25,478 nucleotides of DNA from an uncultured Clostridia bacterium (GCA_934121875.1 CAKOVG010000015.1:1-25478), one strand, 5' to 3'. Positions 16,613 through 24,211 are shown, numbered from the stretch's first letter. Made by a program: numbers and translations. Notes: a model not told the origin generated them from the sequence alone.

Positions 16613-17839
16613 ATGATAAAATGTAAATTTAAGGTTTTGGCTGTATTAATCATTTTGATGTTTCTATTACCTACTTTTTGTATTGCAAGTGATACTGTAT
16701 ATACTTGGTCTAATACTGCTAAACCTTTAAAGGATACTATTCCTACTTCTGCTACTACAGTTTCTAGTTTAAATGTTGGTAGTGCTGTTTTAATAGAGCA
16801 AAATTCTGGTCAAGTTTTATATAACCAAAATATGCATGAAAAGTTACGACCAGCAAGTGTAACAAAGGTAATGACAATTCTTCTTATTATGGAGGCAATA
16901 GATTCTGGTAAACTTTCATATACTGACAAAATTCCTTGTAGTGAGAAAGCTGCAGGTATGGGTGGCTCTCAAATTTGGTTAGATGTTAGAGAAGAATTAA
17001 CAGTTGATGAAATGTTAAAAGCTATTTGTGTTGTTTCTGCTAATGACTGTACTGTTGCTATGGCTGAATATTTGGCTGGTACTGAGGAGGCTTTTGTGGG
17101 GCAAATGAATGCAAGAGCAAAAGAACTTGGAATGAATGATACAACTTTTAAAAATTGTCATGGCATTGACGAAGATGGACATATAACTTCTGCTTATGAT
17201 ATTGCTTTAATGTCCAGAGAGTTATTAACAAAGCATTCTTCAATTATTAAGTACACTACAATTTACATGGATAGTTTAAGAGATGGAAAGTCTTCTTTGG
17301 TTAATACAAATAAGTTGGTTAGAAATTATAAAGGTACAACAGGCCTAAAGACTGGTTCTACTTCTGTTGCCTTGTATAATTTGTCTGCAAGTGCTACTAG
17401 GAATGGTTTATCTTTAATTGCTGTTATCATGAAGGCTCCTACAAGCCCTATTCGTTTTGCGGAAGCGCAAAAATTATTAGATTATGGTTTTAGTAATTTT
17501 GAGTACAAAAAGCTTGCAAATAAAAATGATTTGATAAAGCAAGTTATTGTTGATAAAGGTGTTGAATCTAGTGTTAATGCAATTCTTGAAAGCGATAGTG
17601 GGGTTTTAATACAAAAAGGTCAGAATAAGGACATTGTTCAATCAGTGCAACTTTCATATGGTGTAAGTGCTCCTGTTGCTATAGGTCAAATTTTAGGCAG
17701 TGTAACTTACAGTTTGAACGGTACTGAAATTGGTAAAGTAAATATAGTGGCTGAAAAAGCAGTTGCTAAGAATAGTGCTTTTAATATGATTGAGTATGTG
17801 TTTTTCAATTGGCTTTCACTGTTTAGATTTTCTAAATAA
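16613..17839 (+). CDS. dacF: D-alanyl-D-alanine carboxypeptidase (DacF/PBP5-type, S11)
   Basis: This penicillin-binding protein removes the terminal D-Ala from peptidoglycan stem peptides outside the cell. Residues 1-25 are a signal peptide ending near CIAS. The three active-site motifs are present: SVTK (82-85, nucleophile S82), SAN (142-144) and KTG (246-248). A PBP5 C-terminal beta domain follows (about 300-385), and the last residues (FNMIEYVFFNWLSLFRF) form an amphipathic membrane-attachment helix. The 408-residue length is normal. The GGAGG site is 8 nt before the ATG. Its position next to spoVV suggests a sporulation-linked DacF role, but vegetative DacA-type function cannot be excluded. 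GCATA (16553) and CAATAATA (16573) upstream may be a forespore promoter. Confidence 0.93.
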   Translation: MIKCKFKVLAVLIILMFLLPTFCIASDTVYTWSNTAKPLKDTIPTSATTVSSLNVGSAVLIEQNSGQVLYNQNMHEKLRPASVTKVMTILLIMEAIDSGKLSYTDKIPCSEKAAGMGGSQIWLDVREELTVDEMLKAICVVSANDCTVAMAEYLAGTEEAFVGQMNARAKELGMNDTTFKNCHGIDEDGHITSAYDIALMSRELLTKHSSIIKYTTIYMDSLRDGKSSLVNTNKLVRNYKGTTGLKTGSTSVALYNLSASATRNGLSLIAVIMKAPTSPIRFAEAQKLLDYGFSNFEYKKLANKNDLIKQVIVDKGVESSVNAILESDSGVLIQKGQNKDIVQSVQLSYGVSAPVAIGQILGSVTYSLNGTEIGKVNIVAEKAVAKNSAFNMIEYVFFNWLSLFRFSK

Positions 17840-17847
17840 CTATTATC

Positions 17848-18019
17848 TTATAATATGTAATGTTAAAATCGCTGGTCCTTGGTGTCGAGCTTCCTTCCCT
17901 TGGATGTCACAAAAACAAATAAATTTGTTTTTGGACACTATCGGTTGGAACTCTCCAACTGTTACGCTTCGCTCCACCTTACGCGGACTGGCGCTTTCTT
18001 TTAACATTACATATTATAA
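17848..18019. mobile_element. 172-bp MITE-like hairpin element with perfect 21-bp terminal inverted repeats
   Basis: The 21 bases at 17848-17868 (starting TTATAATATG) are the exact reverse complement of 17999-18019. In the centre an 11-bp stem (CAAAAACAAAT, 17910-17920, with 17923-17933) closes the fold, and GTC/GAC pairs flank it, so the whole unit can form one long imperfect hairpin. A side hairpin (GTTGGA with TCCAAC near 17944-17959) lies in the right arm. The interior is clearly more GC-rich than the neighbouring genes. No reading frame of its own is convincing, and I see no clear target duplication. It begins 8 nt after dacF and ends 13 nt before the spoVV ribosome binding site. Confidence 0.7.
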
Positions 18020-18046
18020 TTCTATAATTTTTAGGAGGAATATTTT

Positions 18047-19132
18047 ATGTCGTCAATATCTATTCCAATTGAAAACAAAAGAAAAAGTAAAGTAAAGATC
18101 TGGGTATATTCTGTAAAAAGTAATGCTTTAGCAATTGTATTTTGTTTATTTTGTATCGGTTTAGTTATATTTTCAAAATCTAACTTATATGCTGCTAAAA
18201 ATGGGCTAATACTATGGGCTACAGCTGTTGTTCCATCACTGTTTCCTTTTTTTGTATCAGCAGAATTACTCAGTTATACAAATGTTATAAAATATTTAGG
18301 CAAATGGTTAAATCCTATAATGAGACCTCTTTTTAATGTTCCTGGAGAAGGTTCATTTGCATTTCTAATGGGGCTTATTAGTGGATATCCTGTTGGTGCT
18401 AAAATTGTTGCTAACTTTGTTGAGCAAAATATTGTAACTAAAGAAGAAGCCGAAAGACTTATTGCTTTTACTAATAATTCTGGTCCACTATTTATCATTG
18501 GAACTGTTGGGATAGCTTTATTTGAAAGTACCACAATTGGTCTTCTTTTATTTATTACACATATACTTGCTTGTATAACCGTTGGTATTATTTTACGTTT
18601 ATGTGGTAATAAAAATTCTTCTAGTTCTAGCCATAGTTACAATTTTCCATATAAATCTGTTTCTATTTCATCTCTTGGAGAAGTATTGGGCAAAAGTATA
18701 ACGAATTCAATTTCAACAATTTTGATGATTGGTGGTTTTGTGGTTATATTTTCTGTAGTTATATCAATACTAAATCAAAGTGGAATTTTAAGTGGATTAT
18801 CTTCTGCTATTACTCCGTTACTTTCTAGTGTTGGCTTTCCTTCTGAATTAGTAAAACCTATTTTGTCAGGAATTATTGAGCTGACAAATGGAGTTAATTT
18901 AGTAGCCAATACACATATAAAAGCAATTTCATTTAATATTGTTTCAGCTAGTTTTTTACTAGGATTTGGTGGTTTTTCTGTATTATTACAAGTTTTCAGT
19001 ATTATTAGCAAAGTTGGTTTGTCTATAAAAACTTATACTGTTGGCAAAGTATTACAAGGCATATTTGCTGCAATTTATACATATATTTCAATATGTGTAT
19101 TTCCATTTTTACAATTAAATTTACCTTTGTGA
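18047..19132 (+). CDS. ylbJ: Sporulation membrane protein YlbJ/SpoVV
   Basis: In B. subtilis SpoVV (YlbJ) is made in the mother cell and is needed for dipicolinic acid transport into the forespore. The 361-residue protein has about eight membrane helices in two nucleoside-transporter Gate-like halves (about 55-195 and 220-345). The stretches LMGLISGYPVGAKIVANF, EEAERLIAFTNNSGPLFIIG and SGIIELTNGVN are typical of the family. The AGGAGG site is 8 nt before the ATG, just after the hairpin element, so expression from the dacF side would have to pass that element. It is strong evidence that the organism forms spores. Confidence 0.92.
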   Translation: MSSISIPIENKRKSKVKIWVYSVKSNALAIVFCLFCIGLVIFSKSNLYAAKNGLILWATAVVPSLFPFFVSAELLSYTNVIKYLGKWLNPIMRPLFNVPGEGSFAFLMGLISGYPVGAKIVANFVEQNIVTKEEAERLIAFTNNSGPLFIIGTVGIALFESTTIGLLLFITHILACITVGIILRLCGNKNSSSSSHSYNFPYKSVSISSLGEVLGKSITNSISTILMIGGFVVIFSVVISILNQSGILSGLSSAITPLLSSVGFPSELVKPILSGIIELTNGVNLVANTHIKAISFNIVSASFLLGFGGFSVLLQVFSIISKVGLSIKTYTVGKVLQGIFAAIYTYISICVFPFLQLNLPL

Positions 19133-19147
19133 GAGGAGCTAGGTTTT

Positions 19148-19366
19148 ATGGATAAAAATGATTCTAATTTTAATTTTCCACCTTATATGAATTATGATAT
19201 TGGTTGTGACCCAATTATGGGTGATCCTAACTTGTTTAACCCTTGTATGCAATATGAGCAAGCATATATGTATTATAGATATATGACACAACAAATTGAA
19301 TATAAAATAAAGTGTAAGGAATACGAAAAAATGTGTAATTCTCGCTCTGAAAGAAAAATAGAATAA
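19148..19366 (+). CDS. Small unknown protein (72 residues)
   Basis: A 72-residue, soluble, tyrosine- and methionine-rich protein (FPPYMNYDIGCDPIMGDP, then a helical QYEQAYMYYRYMTQQIEYKIKCKEYEKM). It has four cysteines and no membrane segment. A GAGGAG site precedes the ATG and it starts 15 nt after spoVV, so it is probably co-expressed. Its Pro/Tyr/Met-rich start recalls small spore coat-associated proteins, but that is a guess from composition and context. I do not recognise the family. Confidence 0.7.
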   Translation: MDKNDSNFNFPPYMNYDIGCDPIMGDPNLFNPCMQYEQAYMYYRYMTQQIEYKIKCKEYEKMCNSRSERKIE

Positions 19367-19393
19367 AAAAACGGCTAGATATCTAGCCGTTTT
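19365..19393. terminator. Bidirectional terminator between the small gene and tRNA-Met
   Basis: A perfect 20-nt palindrome (19371-19390, ACGGCTAGAT with ATCTAGCCGT) is flanked by A7 on the left and T on the right. It ends the spoVV transcript on the plus strand and the tRNA transcript on the minus strand, where the T run is stronger. Confidence 0.85.
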
Positions 19394-19469
19394 GGTAGCG
19401 AGGGTGAGATTCGAACTCACGACCTACCGGGTATGAACCGGTTGCTCTAGCCAACTGAGCTATCTCGCC
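19393..19469 (-). tRNA. tRNA-Met (CAT), elongator type
   Basis: A complete 77-nt cloverleaf with encoded CCA (19395-19393). The anticodon loop reads TTCATAC on the stem ACCGG/CCGGT, the T arm is GTGAG-TTCGAAT-CTCAC, and the D arm is AGCTCAGTTGGCTAGAGC. The first base pair G1-T72 and the TTCATAC loop match B. subtilis elongator tRNA-Met. It does not have the C1 and GGG stem of the initiator. A CAT tRNA-Ile2 is less likely from the loop sequence. The seventh acceptor pair is an A-C mismatch. Confidence 0.95.
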
Positions 19470-19493
19470 ATATGTTTTTTTAACATGATTTAT

Positions 19494-19522
19494 ATTATAA
19501 TATGTGTTTTTATTTTTGTCAA
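19494..19522 (-). promoter_or_regulatory. Consensus promoter of tRNA-Met
   Basis: On the minus strand perfect TTGACA (19522-19517) and perfect TATAAT (19499-19494) are 17 nt apart, about 25 nt upstream of the tRNA. This is the strongest sigma-A promoter in the window. Confidence 0.85.
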
Positions 19523-19533
19523 TAAAATAGGCT

Positions 19534-19563
19534 AAAAAAGTTGAGATTTTCTCAACCTTTTTT
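19534..19563 (-). terminator. Intrinsic terminator after the 103-residue gene
   Basis: The stem GTTGAG (19540-19545) with CTCAAC (19551-19556) is extended by A/T pairs and followed on the minus strand by six T. It lies just after the stop at 19565 and before the tRNA promoter. Confidence 0.8.
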
Positions 19564-19564
19564 A

Positions 19565-19876
19565 TTATCTCTCTTCTCCGTCTTTTTCTACTTCTGCTGT
19601 TTTTTCTTCTTTTTGTAATTCTGGTTTTGCATTAACTTTTACAGTTTCTACTACTCCGCTCTTTGAAGGTTTTTTATTAGCAGATTGTTTTTCCTTTTCT
19701 ATACTTTTAAAGTATTTTTGTTCTATTTCATCTATATTTCTTTGTGATTCATTCATTATTGATTGTACTTTTTCGTCTATTTCCATAGCATTTTCTTCTT
19801 CATCTGGACAATCAACTTGATTTACAAATTGTTTTACATCACTAAATACTGTTTTTACTCCATTAATAAATCCCAT
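19565..19876 (-). CDS. Small charged coiled-coil protein, unknown
   Basis: A 103-residue protein. Residues 1-20 (MGFINGVKTVFSDVKQFVNQ) form an amphipathic helix, and residues 28-65 are rich in E, K, Q and N with coiled-coil character. The C-terminal 35 residues are a disordered Lys/Glu tail. There is no signal peptide or membrane segment. It has its own promoter (19948-19976) and terminator. The ATG has only a weak GAGAAG nearby; a strong GGAGGTGA lies about 35 nt upstream, separated by a 14-nt palindrome. I do not recognise the family. Confidence 0.65.
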   Translation of the reverse strand: MGFINGVKTVFSDVKQFVNQVDCPDEEENAMEIDEKVQSIMNESQRNIDEIEQKYFKSIEKEKQSANKKPSKSGVVETVKVNAKPELQKEEKTAEVEKDGEER

Positions 19877-19947
19877 AATTTTCTTCTCAAAACTTAAGTT
19901 TTAAGAATTTTCACCTCCATTTTTAGTTTTTGACTAAATACATGTAT

Positions 19948-19976
19948 ATTTTACCATATTTTTCTTCTAAAATCAA
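19948..19976 (-). promoter_or_regulatory. Promoter of the 103-residue gene
   Basis: On the minus strand TTGATT (19976-19971) and TAAAAT (19953-19948) are 17 nt apart. The transcript would start near 19941 and carry a leader of about 65 nt with the palindrome at 19889-19902. Confidence 0.55.
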
Positions 19977-20028
19977 GCTTTTAGCCCAAATTTTCGCTAA
20001 AAGCCAAGCTTTTAACTTGGCTTTTAGC
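19977..20028. terminator. Hairpin region after rpoD with two exclusive folds
   Basis: GCTAAAAGCCAAG (19996-20008) pairs perfectly over 13 bp with 20016-20028. The same segment can instead pair with GCTTTTAGC at 19978-19986. It follows the rpoD stop by about 25 nt and is the only terminator candidate there, but no good T run follows on the minus strand. Confidence 0.45.
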
Positions 20029-20053
20029 ATTGTTATATTTTTTTACATAATTT

Positions 20054-21367
20054 CTAATTCATGTAATCTTTTAATTTTCTGCTTCTGCTTGGGTGTCTTA
20101 ATTTTCTTAGTGCTTTTGCTTCAATTTGTCTAATTCTTTCACGAGTAACCATAAATTCTCTTCCAACTTCTTCAAGTGTTCTTGCTTTTCCATCTTCTAG
20201 TCCAAATCTCAATTTTAATACCTTTGCTTCTCTTGGTGTTAGTGTTTCCATTACTTCTTCTAATTGTTCGCGAAGTAATGTATATGCTGCTGAGTCTTGT
20301 GGAGCTGGTGTATCTTCGTCTTGAATAAAATCTTCTAGGTGGCTATCGTCTTCTTCTCCTATTGGAGTTTCTAAAGATACAGGATCTTGTGCTATTTTTT
20401 GAATTTCTGCAACTCTTTCAACTGGTATTTCCATTTCAGCTGCAATTTCTTCTGGTGTTGGTTCTCTACCATTTTGTTGTAGTAAATGTCTTGATGTTCT
20501 AATTAGTTTATTTATTGTTTCAACCATATGAACTGGTATACGAATAGTTCTTGCTTGGTCTGCAATAGCTCTTGTAATTGCTTGTCTAATCCACCATGTG
20601 GCATAAGTACTAAACTTGTATCCTTTTGTATAATCAAATTTTTCTACTGCCTTAATTAGTCCCATGTTTCCTTCTTGTATTAAGTCTAACAATAGCATTC
20701 CTCTACCAACATATTTTTTAGCTATACTTACTACTAATCTTAGGTTTGATTCTGTTAATTTTTGTTTTGCACTTTCATCTCCGTCTAATATTCTTTGTGC
20801 TAAATCTAGTTCTTGTTCATATGTTAATAGCGGAATTTTACCTATTTCCCTTAAATACATTCTAACTGGATCATCAACACTAATTCCGTCTAAATTTATT
20901 AAGTCAATGTCTTCTAGTTTAATGTCTTCTACTTCTCTTAAATCATCTAAATTTGGTTCTAGTTCTCCTTCTGGGAGCATATCTACTCCTAGCCCTTCAA
21001 AAGCATCAAATACTTCTTCAATTTGGTCTGGATTTGTATTTTCTAATTCATTGGCTAATTCTCCATAAGTAATTTTTCCACTTTCTTTAGCTTTTCTTAA
21101 AATATTTTCTATTCTTTCCTTGCTAACTTCATCTAGTTTTTTTACTTTTATTGTTTCTGGACTTATTTCCTTATCTTTTTCTTCTGGCTTAGTTTCTTCT
21201 TTTTCTGGTTCCTTTTTATCTTTACTTTTTTTCTCTTCTTTTGCTTCTTCAGCTTTAACTTTCTTTTCTTCTTTCACTTTTTCAGTTTTTGAAGCTTTAG
21301 TTTCTTTTTTATCTACTTTTTCAATTTTTTCTTCTACTATTAGCTCATCTTCTTGCTTCTTCTTCAT
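20054..21367 (-). CDS. rpoD: RNA polymerase primary sigma factor RpoD (SigA)
   Basis: This is the housekeeping sigma factor. Region 1.1-like sequence is at about 72-150, region 1.2 begins DPVRMYLREIG (166-176), region 2 has DLIQEGNMGLIKAVEKFDY and STYATWWIRQAITRAI (228-268), and region 4.2 is the helix-turn-helix RTLEEVGREFMVTRERIRQIEAKALRKL in 396-423. The protein is 437 residues, longer than typical 360-380-residue Clostridial forms, because residues 1-70 are an almost pure Lys/Glu low-complexity extension. The AGGAGG site just upstream of the ATG supports that start. It follows dnaG after 12 nt, the classic macromolecular synthesis operon without rpsU. Confidence 0.98.
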   Translation of the reverse strand: MKKKQEDELIVEEKIEKVDKKETKASKTEKVKEEKKVKAEEAKEEKKSKDKKEPEKEETKPEEKDKEISPETIKVKKLDEVSKERIENILRKAKESGKITYGELANELENTNPDQIEEVFDAFEGLGVDMLPEGELEPNLDDLREVEDIKLEDIDLINLDGISVDDPVRMYLREIGKIPLLTYEQELDLAQRILDGDESAKQKLTESNLRLVVSIAKKYVGRGMLLLDLIQEGNMGLIKAVEKFDYTKGYKFSTYATWWIRQAITRAIADQARTIRIPVHMVETINKLIRTSRHLLQQNGREPTPEEIAAEMEIPVERVAEIQKIAQDPVSLETPIGEEDDSHLEDFIQDEDTPAPQDSAAYTLLREQLEEVMETLTPREAKVLKLRFGLEDGKARTLEEVGREFMVTRERIRQIEAKALRKLRHPSRSRKLKDYMN

Positions 21368-21379
21368 ATATAAAACCTC

Positions 21380-23170
21380 CTATTTGATTTTAGCTAGTTT
21401 TAGAATAATATTGTTAAGTTCTTTTTCTAAAACTTTTACATCTTCTGAGCTAACATCAGAAGTATTTTCTAGCTTCATCAAAATTTCATTTCTTCTATTT
21501 ATTAGTTTTTCCTTTTCATAAATGCTAATCAAATCTTCTATTGCCTTGTCAACGTCAATTATTTCAAAGTCTTCTGCCATTATTTCTGTAATGTGACTAA
21601 TAATTTTTTCGTCTTCAAACCAATCTAATAGTTGACTAGTATTACTATTTCCTTTTTCAAATTCTTCATACATTTTTTTCAAAATTTGTTTATTTACATT
21701 GTCTTGAATATCATTTAATGTAATAATTTTTTTTATTCTATCATAACTTTTAGAATATTCATTTATAAGCAAATATATTACTAAATTTTCTCTTTTTAGT
21801 ACTGCCTCAGAGATACTGTTTTTCTTTTCTTCTTTTGGCATCATTGTAACTACTCTTTTTTCTAACTTTTTGCTTCCTTGACTATCTTTATACATAAGTT
21901 TATTTACTTCTGCATATATTGCTTCTTTAGAAATTTTGTATTCTTTAGCAATTTTATCTACATAAATTTCTCTTTCCATTTGATTTGTAACTTTTGCTAA
22001 AATTTTTGCAATTTCATTTAGAAACTTTATTTTGTCATTTGTGTTTTCTATATTCAATTCTTTTAATAGGACTTTTACTTTAAATTCTACTAAAGAAATT
22101 GCATTGTCTACACATTTTTGAAATCTTTCTGGTCCAAATTTCAATACATATTCGTCTGGGTCTTTTGCTCCTTCTATTTGTAATACTCTAATATCACATC
22201 CAAGGTTTTGCAAAATTTCCATTCCTCTTAATATTGCTGTTTGTCCAGCTCCATCTGCATCATAACCTAAAATAACTTGCTCACTATATCTTCTAAGTAA
22301 ACGTCCTTGTGCTTCTGTCATAGCTGTTCCAAGTGATGCTACAACGTTTGTAATGCCTCTTTGGTATAATGAAATTGCATCCATATAGCCTTCTACTATG
22401 ATAATTTTTTTAGTATCATATTTTTTTGCTACATTAAGTCCAAATAAATTTCTACCTTTGCTGTACACTATATTCTCTGGAGAATTTATGTATTTAGGTT
22501 TACTGTCATCTAGCACTCTTCCTCCAAATGCAATAACTCTTTCTCTAATATCTTGTATTGGAAACATGAGCCTTTTTCTAAAGCTGTCCATGTATCCACC
22601 ATTTTCAGTTTTTTTAACTAAACTTGATGCTAGCATCTCTTCTTCTGTGTAACCTTTTTGTTTTAGCAGTAAATATAGTTCATTAAAGTTTCCTGCATAT
22701 CCAATTAAAAAGGCTTTTAATGTACGATTATCTAGTTTTCTTTTTTTTATATATTCTTGTGCTGACTTTGATGTTGGTTTGTATAAGTTTTCATGATAAA
22801 ATTCAGCTGCAATTTTATTTATTTCATATACCTTTGCTTTTAATTTTGCAGTTTTATCGTCTTCTAAATTATCTAAAGTTGGTAATTCTATATTAGCTCT
22901 GTTGGCTAAAAGTTCTATTGTATCTCTAAAGTCTAATCCTTCTATTTTTGAAGTAAAGTGAATAACATTTCCGCCTGCTCCACAGCCAAAGCAGTGAAAT
23001 ATTTGCTTATCTGGCGAAACAGCAAAAGAAGGAGATTTTTCTTTATGAAATGGACATAATCCAAAAAAATTTCTCCCACTTCTTTTAAGAGTTACATATT
23101 TAGATATTACATCTACAATATCGTTACTCGACCTTATTTCTTCAATTAGTTCATCACTATATCTTACCAA
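21380..23170 (-). CDS. dnaG: DNA primase DnaG
   Basis: DnaG makes the RNA primers of replication. The N-terminal zinc finger has C39, H42, C60 and C63 (CPFH and HCFGC), the core has EGYMD (260-264) and YDADGAG (303-309) of the Toprim domain, and the remaining C-terminal part is the helicase-binding region. At 596 residues its length is normal. The first codon is TTG at 23170: no in-frame ATG or GTG lies nearby, and the reading VRYSDELIEEIRSSNDIVDVIS matches the expected primase start. AAAGG lies about 12 nt upstream. It is the first gene of the dnaG-rpoD pair; the leader carries a long inverted repeat (23205-23246). Confidence 0.97.
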   Translation of the reverse strand: MVRYSDELIEEIRSSNDIVDVISKYVTLKRSGRNFFGLCPFHKEKSPSFAVSPDKQIFHCFGCGAGGNVIHFTSKIEGLDFRDTIELLANRANIELPTLDNLEDDKTAKLKAKVYEINKIAAEFYHENLYKPTSKSAQEYIKKRKLDNRTLKAFLIGYAGNFNELYLLLKQKGYTEEEMLASSLVKKTENGGYMDSFRKRLMFPIQDIRERVIAFGGRVLDDSKPKYINSPENIVYSKGRNLFGLNVAKKYDTKKIIIVEGYMDAISLYQRGITNVVASLGTAMTEAQGRLLRRYSEQVILGYDADGAGQTAILRGMEILQNLGCDIRVLQIEGAKDPDEYVLKFGPERFQKCVDNAISLVEFKVKVLLKELNIENTNDKIKFLNEIAKILAKVTNQMEREIYVDKIAKEYKISKEAIYAEVNKLMYKDSQGSKKLEKRVVTMMPKEEKKNSISEAVLKRENLVIYLLINEYSKSYDRIKKIITLNDIQDNVNKQILKKMYEEFEKGNSNTSQLLDWFEDEKIISHITEIMAEDFEIIDVDKAIEDLISIYEKEKLINRRNEILMKLENTSDVSSEDVKVLEKELNNIILKLAKIK

Positions 23171-23204
23171 TTTTTGACAACCTTTCTACATACTATTTAT
23201 ATTA

Positions 23205-23246
23205 TTCGACATAAAATGTTTAAATCCTTCTTTACTTTATGTCAAA
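23205..23246. repeat. Inverted repeat in the dnaG promoter region
   Basis: TTCGACATAAA (23205-23215) and its near-perfect complement TTTATGTCAAA (23236-23246) are 20 nt apart. On the minus strand the outer arm contains TTGACA, which could be a -35 box. A dimeric repressor site is possible but no regulator is known. Confidence 0.45.
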
Positions 23247-23283
23247 TATTGAAACTATATTCTTGTTTAGCTCATATAACAGA

Positions 23284-23309
23284 AAAAAGACGATTTAGTT
23301 CGCCTTTTT
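23284..23309 (-). terminator. Intrinsic terminator after carD
   Basis: A 10-bp stem (23284-23293 with 23300-23309) with a 6-nt loop ends in TTTTTT on the minus strand. It separates carD from dnaG-rpoD. Confidence 0.75.
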
Positions 23310-23323
23310 CTATTTTGTAATAT

Positions 23324-23893
23324 TTATAAATTTGTTGTATCATCAAATGGAATAAATTTGTTAACTGCGCTTGTACCAAAATCTGTTTCTACCTGTGGTG
23401 CTCTATATTCCTTAAATGATATATCTATTTTGTTATCTATTAATTCTTCAACTTCGTCTTGTGTAGCATGTTCTGCTAATACAAGTTCGCTAACTAAAAT
23501 TTGCTTTGCATTAGAAAGCATTTTCTTTTCGCCTGTTGAAAGTCCTTTTTCTTTTTGTTTAAAGCTTAAGTTTCTAACTACTCCTGCGACTTCATATATG
23601 CTTCCACTTTTCATTTTTTCCATATTATCTCTATATCTTTTATTCCAATTTTGAGACATTTCTGTTTCATCTTCTCCTAAAATTGAAATAACTTTTTCTG
23701 CTTCTTCTTTTCCTATTACATTTCTAACACCAATTTGTTCTGCTCTATCTGTTGGAACCATTACTTTAACTTCACCTGGCATTTTAATAACATAATAAGA
23801 TTGGTTTTCTCCTAAAATATTTTTTTCTTCTATTGCATCAATTGTACCTGCTCCATGCATTGGATATACAATTTTATCACCTACATTAAACAT
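23324..23893 (-). CDS. CarD/CdnL-type RNA polymerase-binding regulator
   Basis: The 189-residue protein begins with a CarD/CdnL Tudor-like RNA polymerase interaction domain (residues 1 to about 65: FNVGDKIVYPMHGAGTIDAIEE, then YYVIKMPGEVKVMVPTDRAE). A helical DNA-contact domain follows (WNKRYRDNMEKMKSGSIYEVAGVVRNLSFKQ through EKKMLSNAKQILVSEL). Such proteins bind the polymerase beta subunit and stabilise open promoter complexes. The C-terminal 35 residues (VDTD-like tail with FGTSAVNKFIPFDD) are less typical. It is monocistronic with its own promoter and terminator, next to the dnaG-rpoD operon. Confidence 0.92.
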   Translation of the reverse strand: MFNVGDKIVYPMHGAGTIDAIEEKNILGENQSYYVIKMPGEVKVMVPTDRAEQIGVRNVIGKEEAEKVISILGEDETEMSQNWNKRYRDNMEKMKSGSIYEVAGVVRNLSFKQKEKGLSTGEKKMLSNAKQILVSELVLAEHATQDEVEELIDNKIDISFKEYRAPQVETDFGTSAVNKFIPFDDTTNL

Positions 23894-23973
23894 GTAAGAC
23901 TCTCCTTTCTATTGCAAAATATTTGGTTTTTATTTAAGAAAGGTTTTTAGGCTCTTCTTTAAACCGCAAATAT

Positions 23974-24002
23974 ATTATACTACAAAATTTGGTAAAAGTC
24001 AA
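23974..24002 (-). promoter_or_regulatory. Promoter of carD
   Basis: On the minus strand TTGACT (24002-23997) and TATAAT (23979-23974) are 17 nt apart. A leader of about 75 nt follows, then AAAGGAGAG before the ATG. Confidence 0.8.
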
Positions 24003-24175
24003 AATATTTTTCAAATTTTAGGTTATTATATGTTATTTTTTGGTATAAATTTTTCCGTATTTTTTTAGATTTAAATACTTTTTTTAATAAGAAAACTGGC
24101 TTTGCCATACGTGCATTTTGCTTTACAAATATGCGCATTTCACGGTGACTTAACCTTGTTGTATAGCCAAAATAA
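23980..24175 (-). other. Gene-free stretch with an unexplained, protein-like segment
   Basis: The region between carD and the 67-residue gene (23894-24211) holds the carD promoter, a terminator (24174-24200) and a segment at about 24090-24170 that is more GC-rich than its surroundings. On the minus strand one frame stays open through the terminator and reads GYTTRLSHREMRIF near the centre, then NARMAKPVF. An ATG at 24138 would give 52 residues to a TAG at 23980. There is no ribosome binding site, and the frame ends inside the carD promoter, so translation is doubtful. The sequence does not look random and may be a remnant, a dispersed repeat or a structured RNA. Confidence 0.3.
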
Positions 24176-24200
24176 AAGCCACGAAAAATTCGTGGCTTTT
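24174..24200. terminator. Strong intrinsic terminator after the 67-residue gene
   Basis: A 12-bp stem (24174-24185 with 24189-24200, core GCCACGAA/TTCGTGGC) with a 3-nt loop is flanked by A and T runs on both sides, so it can work in both directions. Confidence 0.85.
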
Positions 24201-24211
24201 AAAAAGTCTTA

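Noticed and set aside
17790..18095. Open frame of 101 codons across the dacF end and spoVV start
   Set aside because: It runs through the hairpin element in a different frame from both flanking genes and has no ribosome binding site.
21120..21521. Plus-strand Ser/Phe-rich frame of 133 codons
   Set aside because: It is the mirror of the Lys/Glu-rich start of rpoD and the end of dnaG, an effect of base composition.
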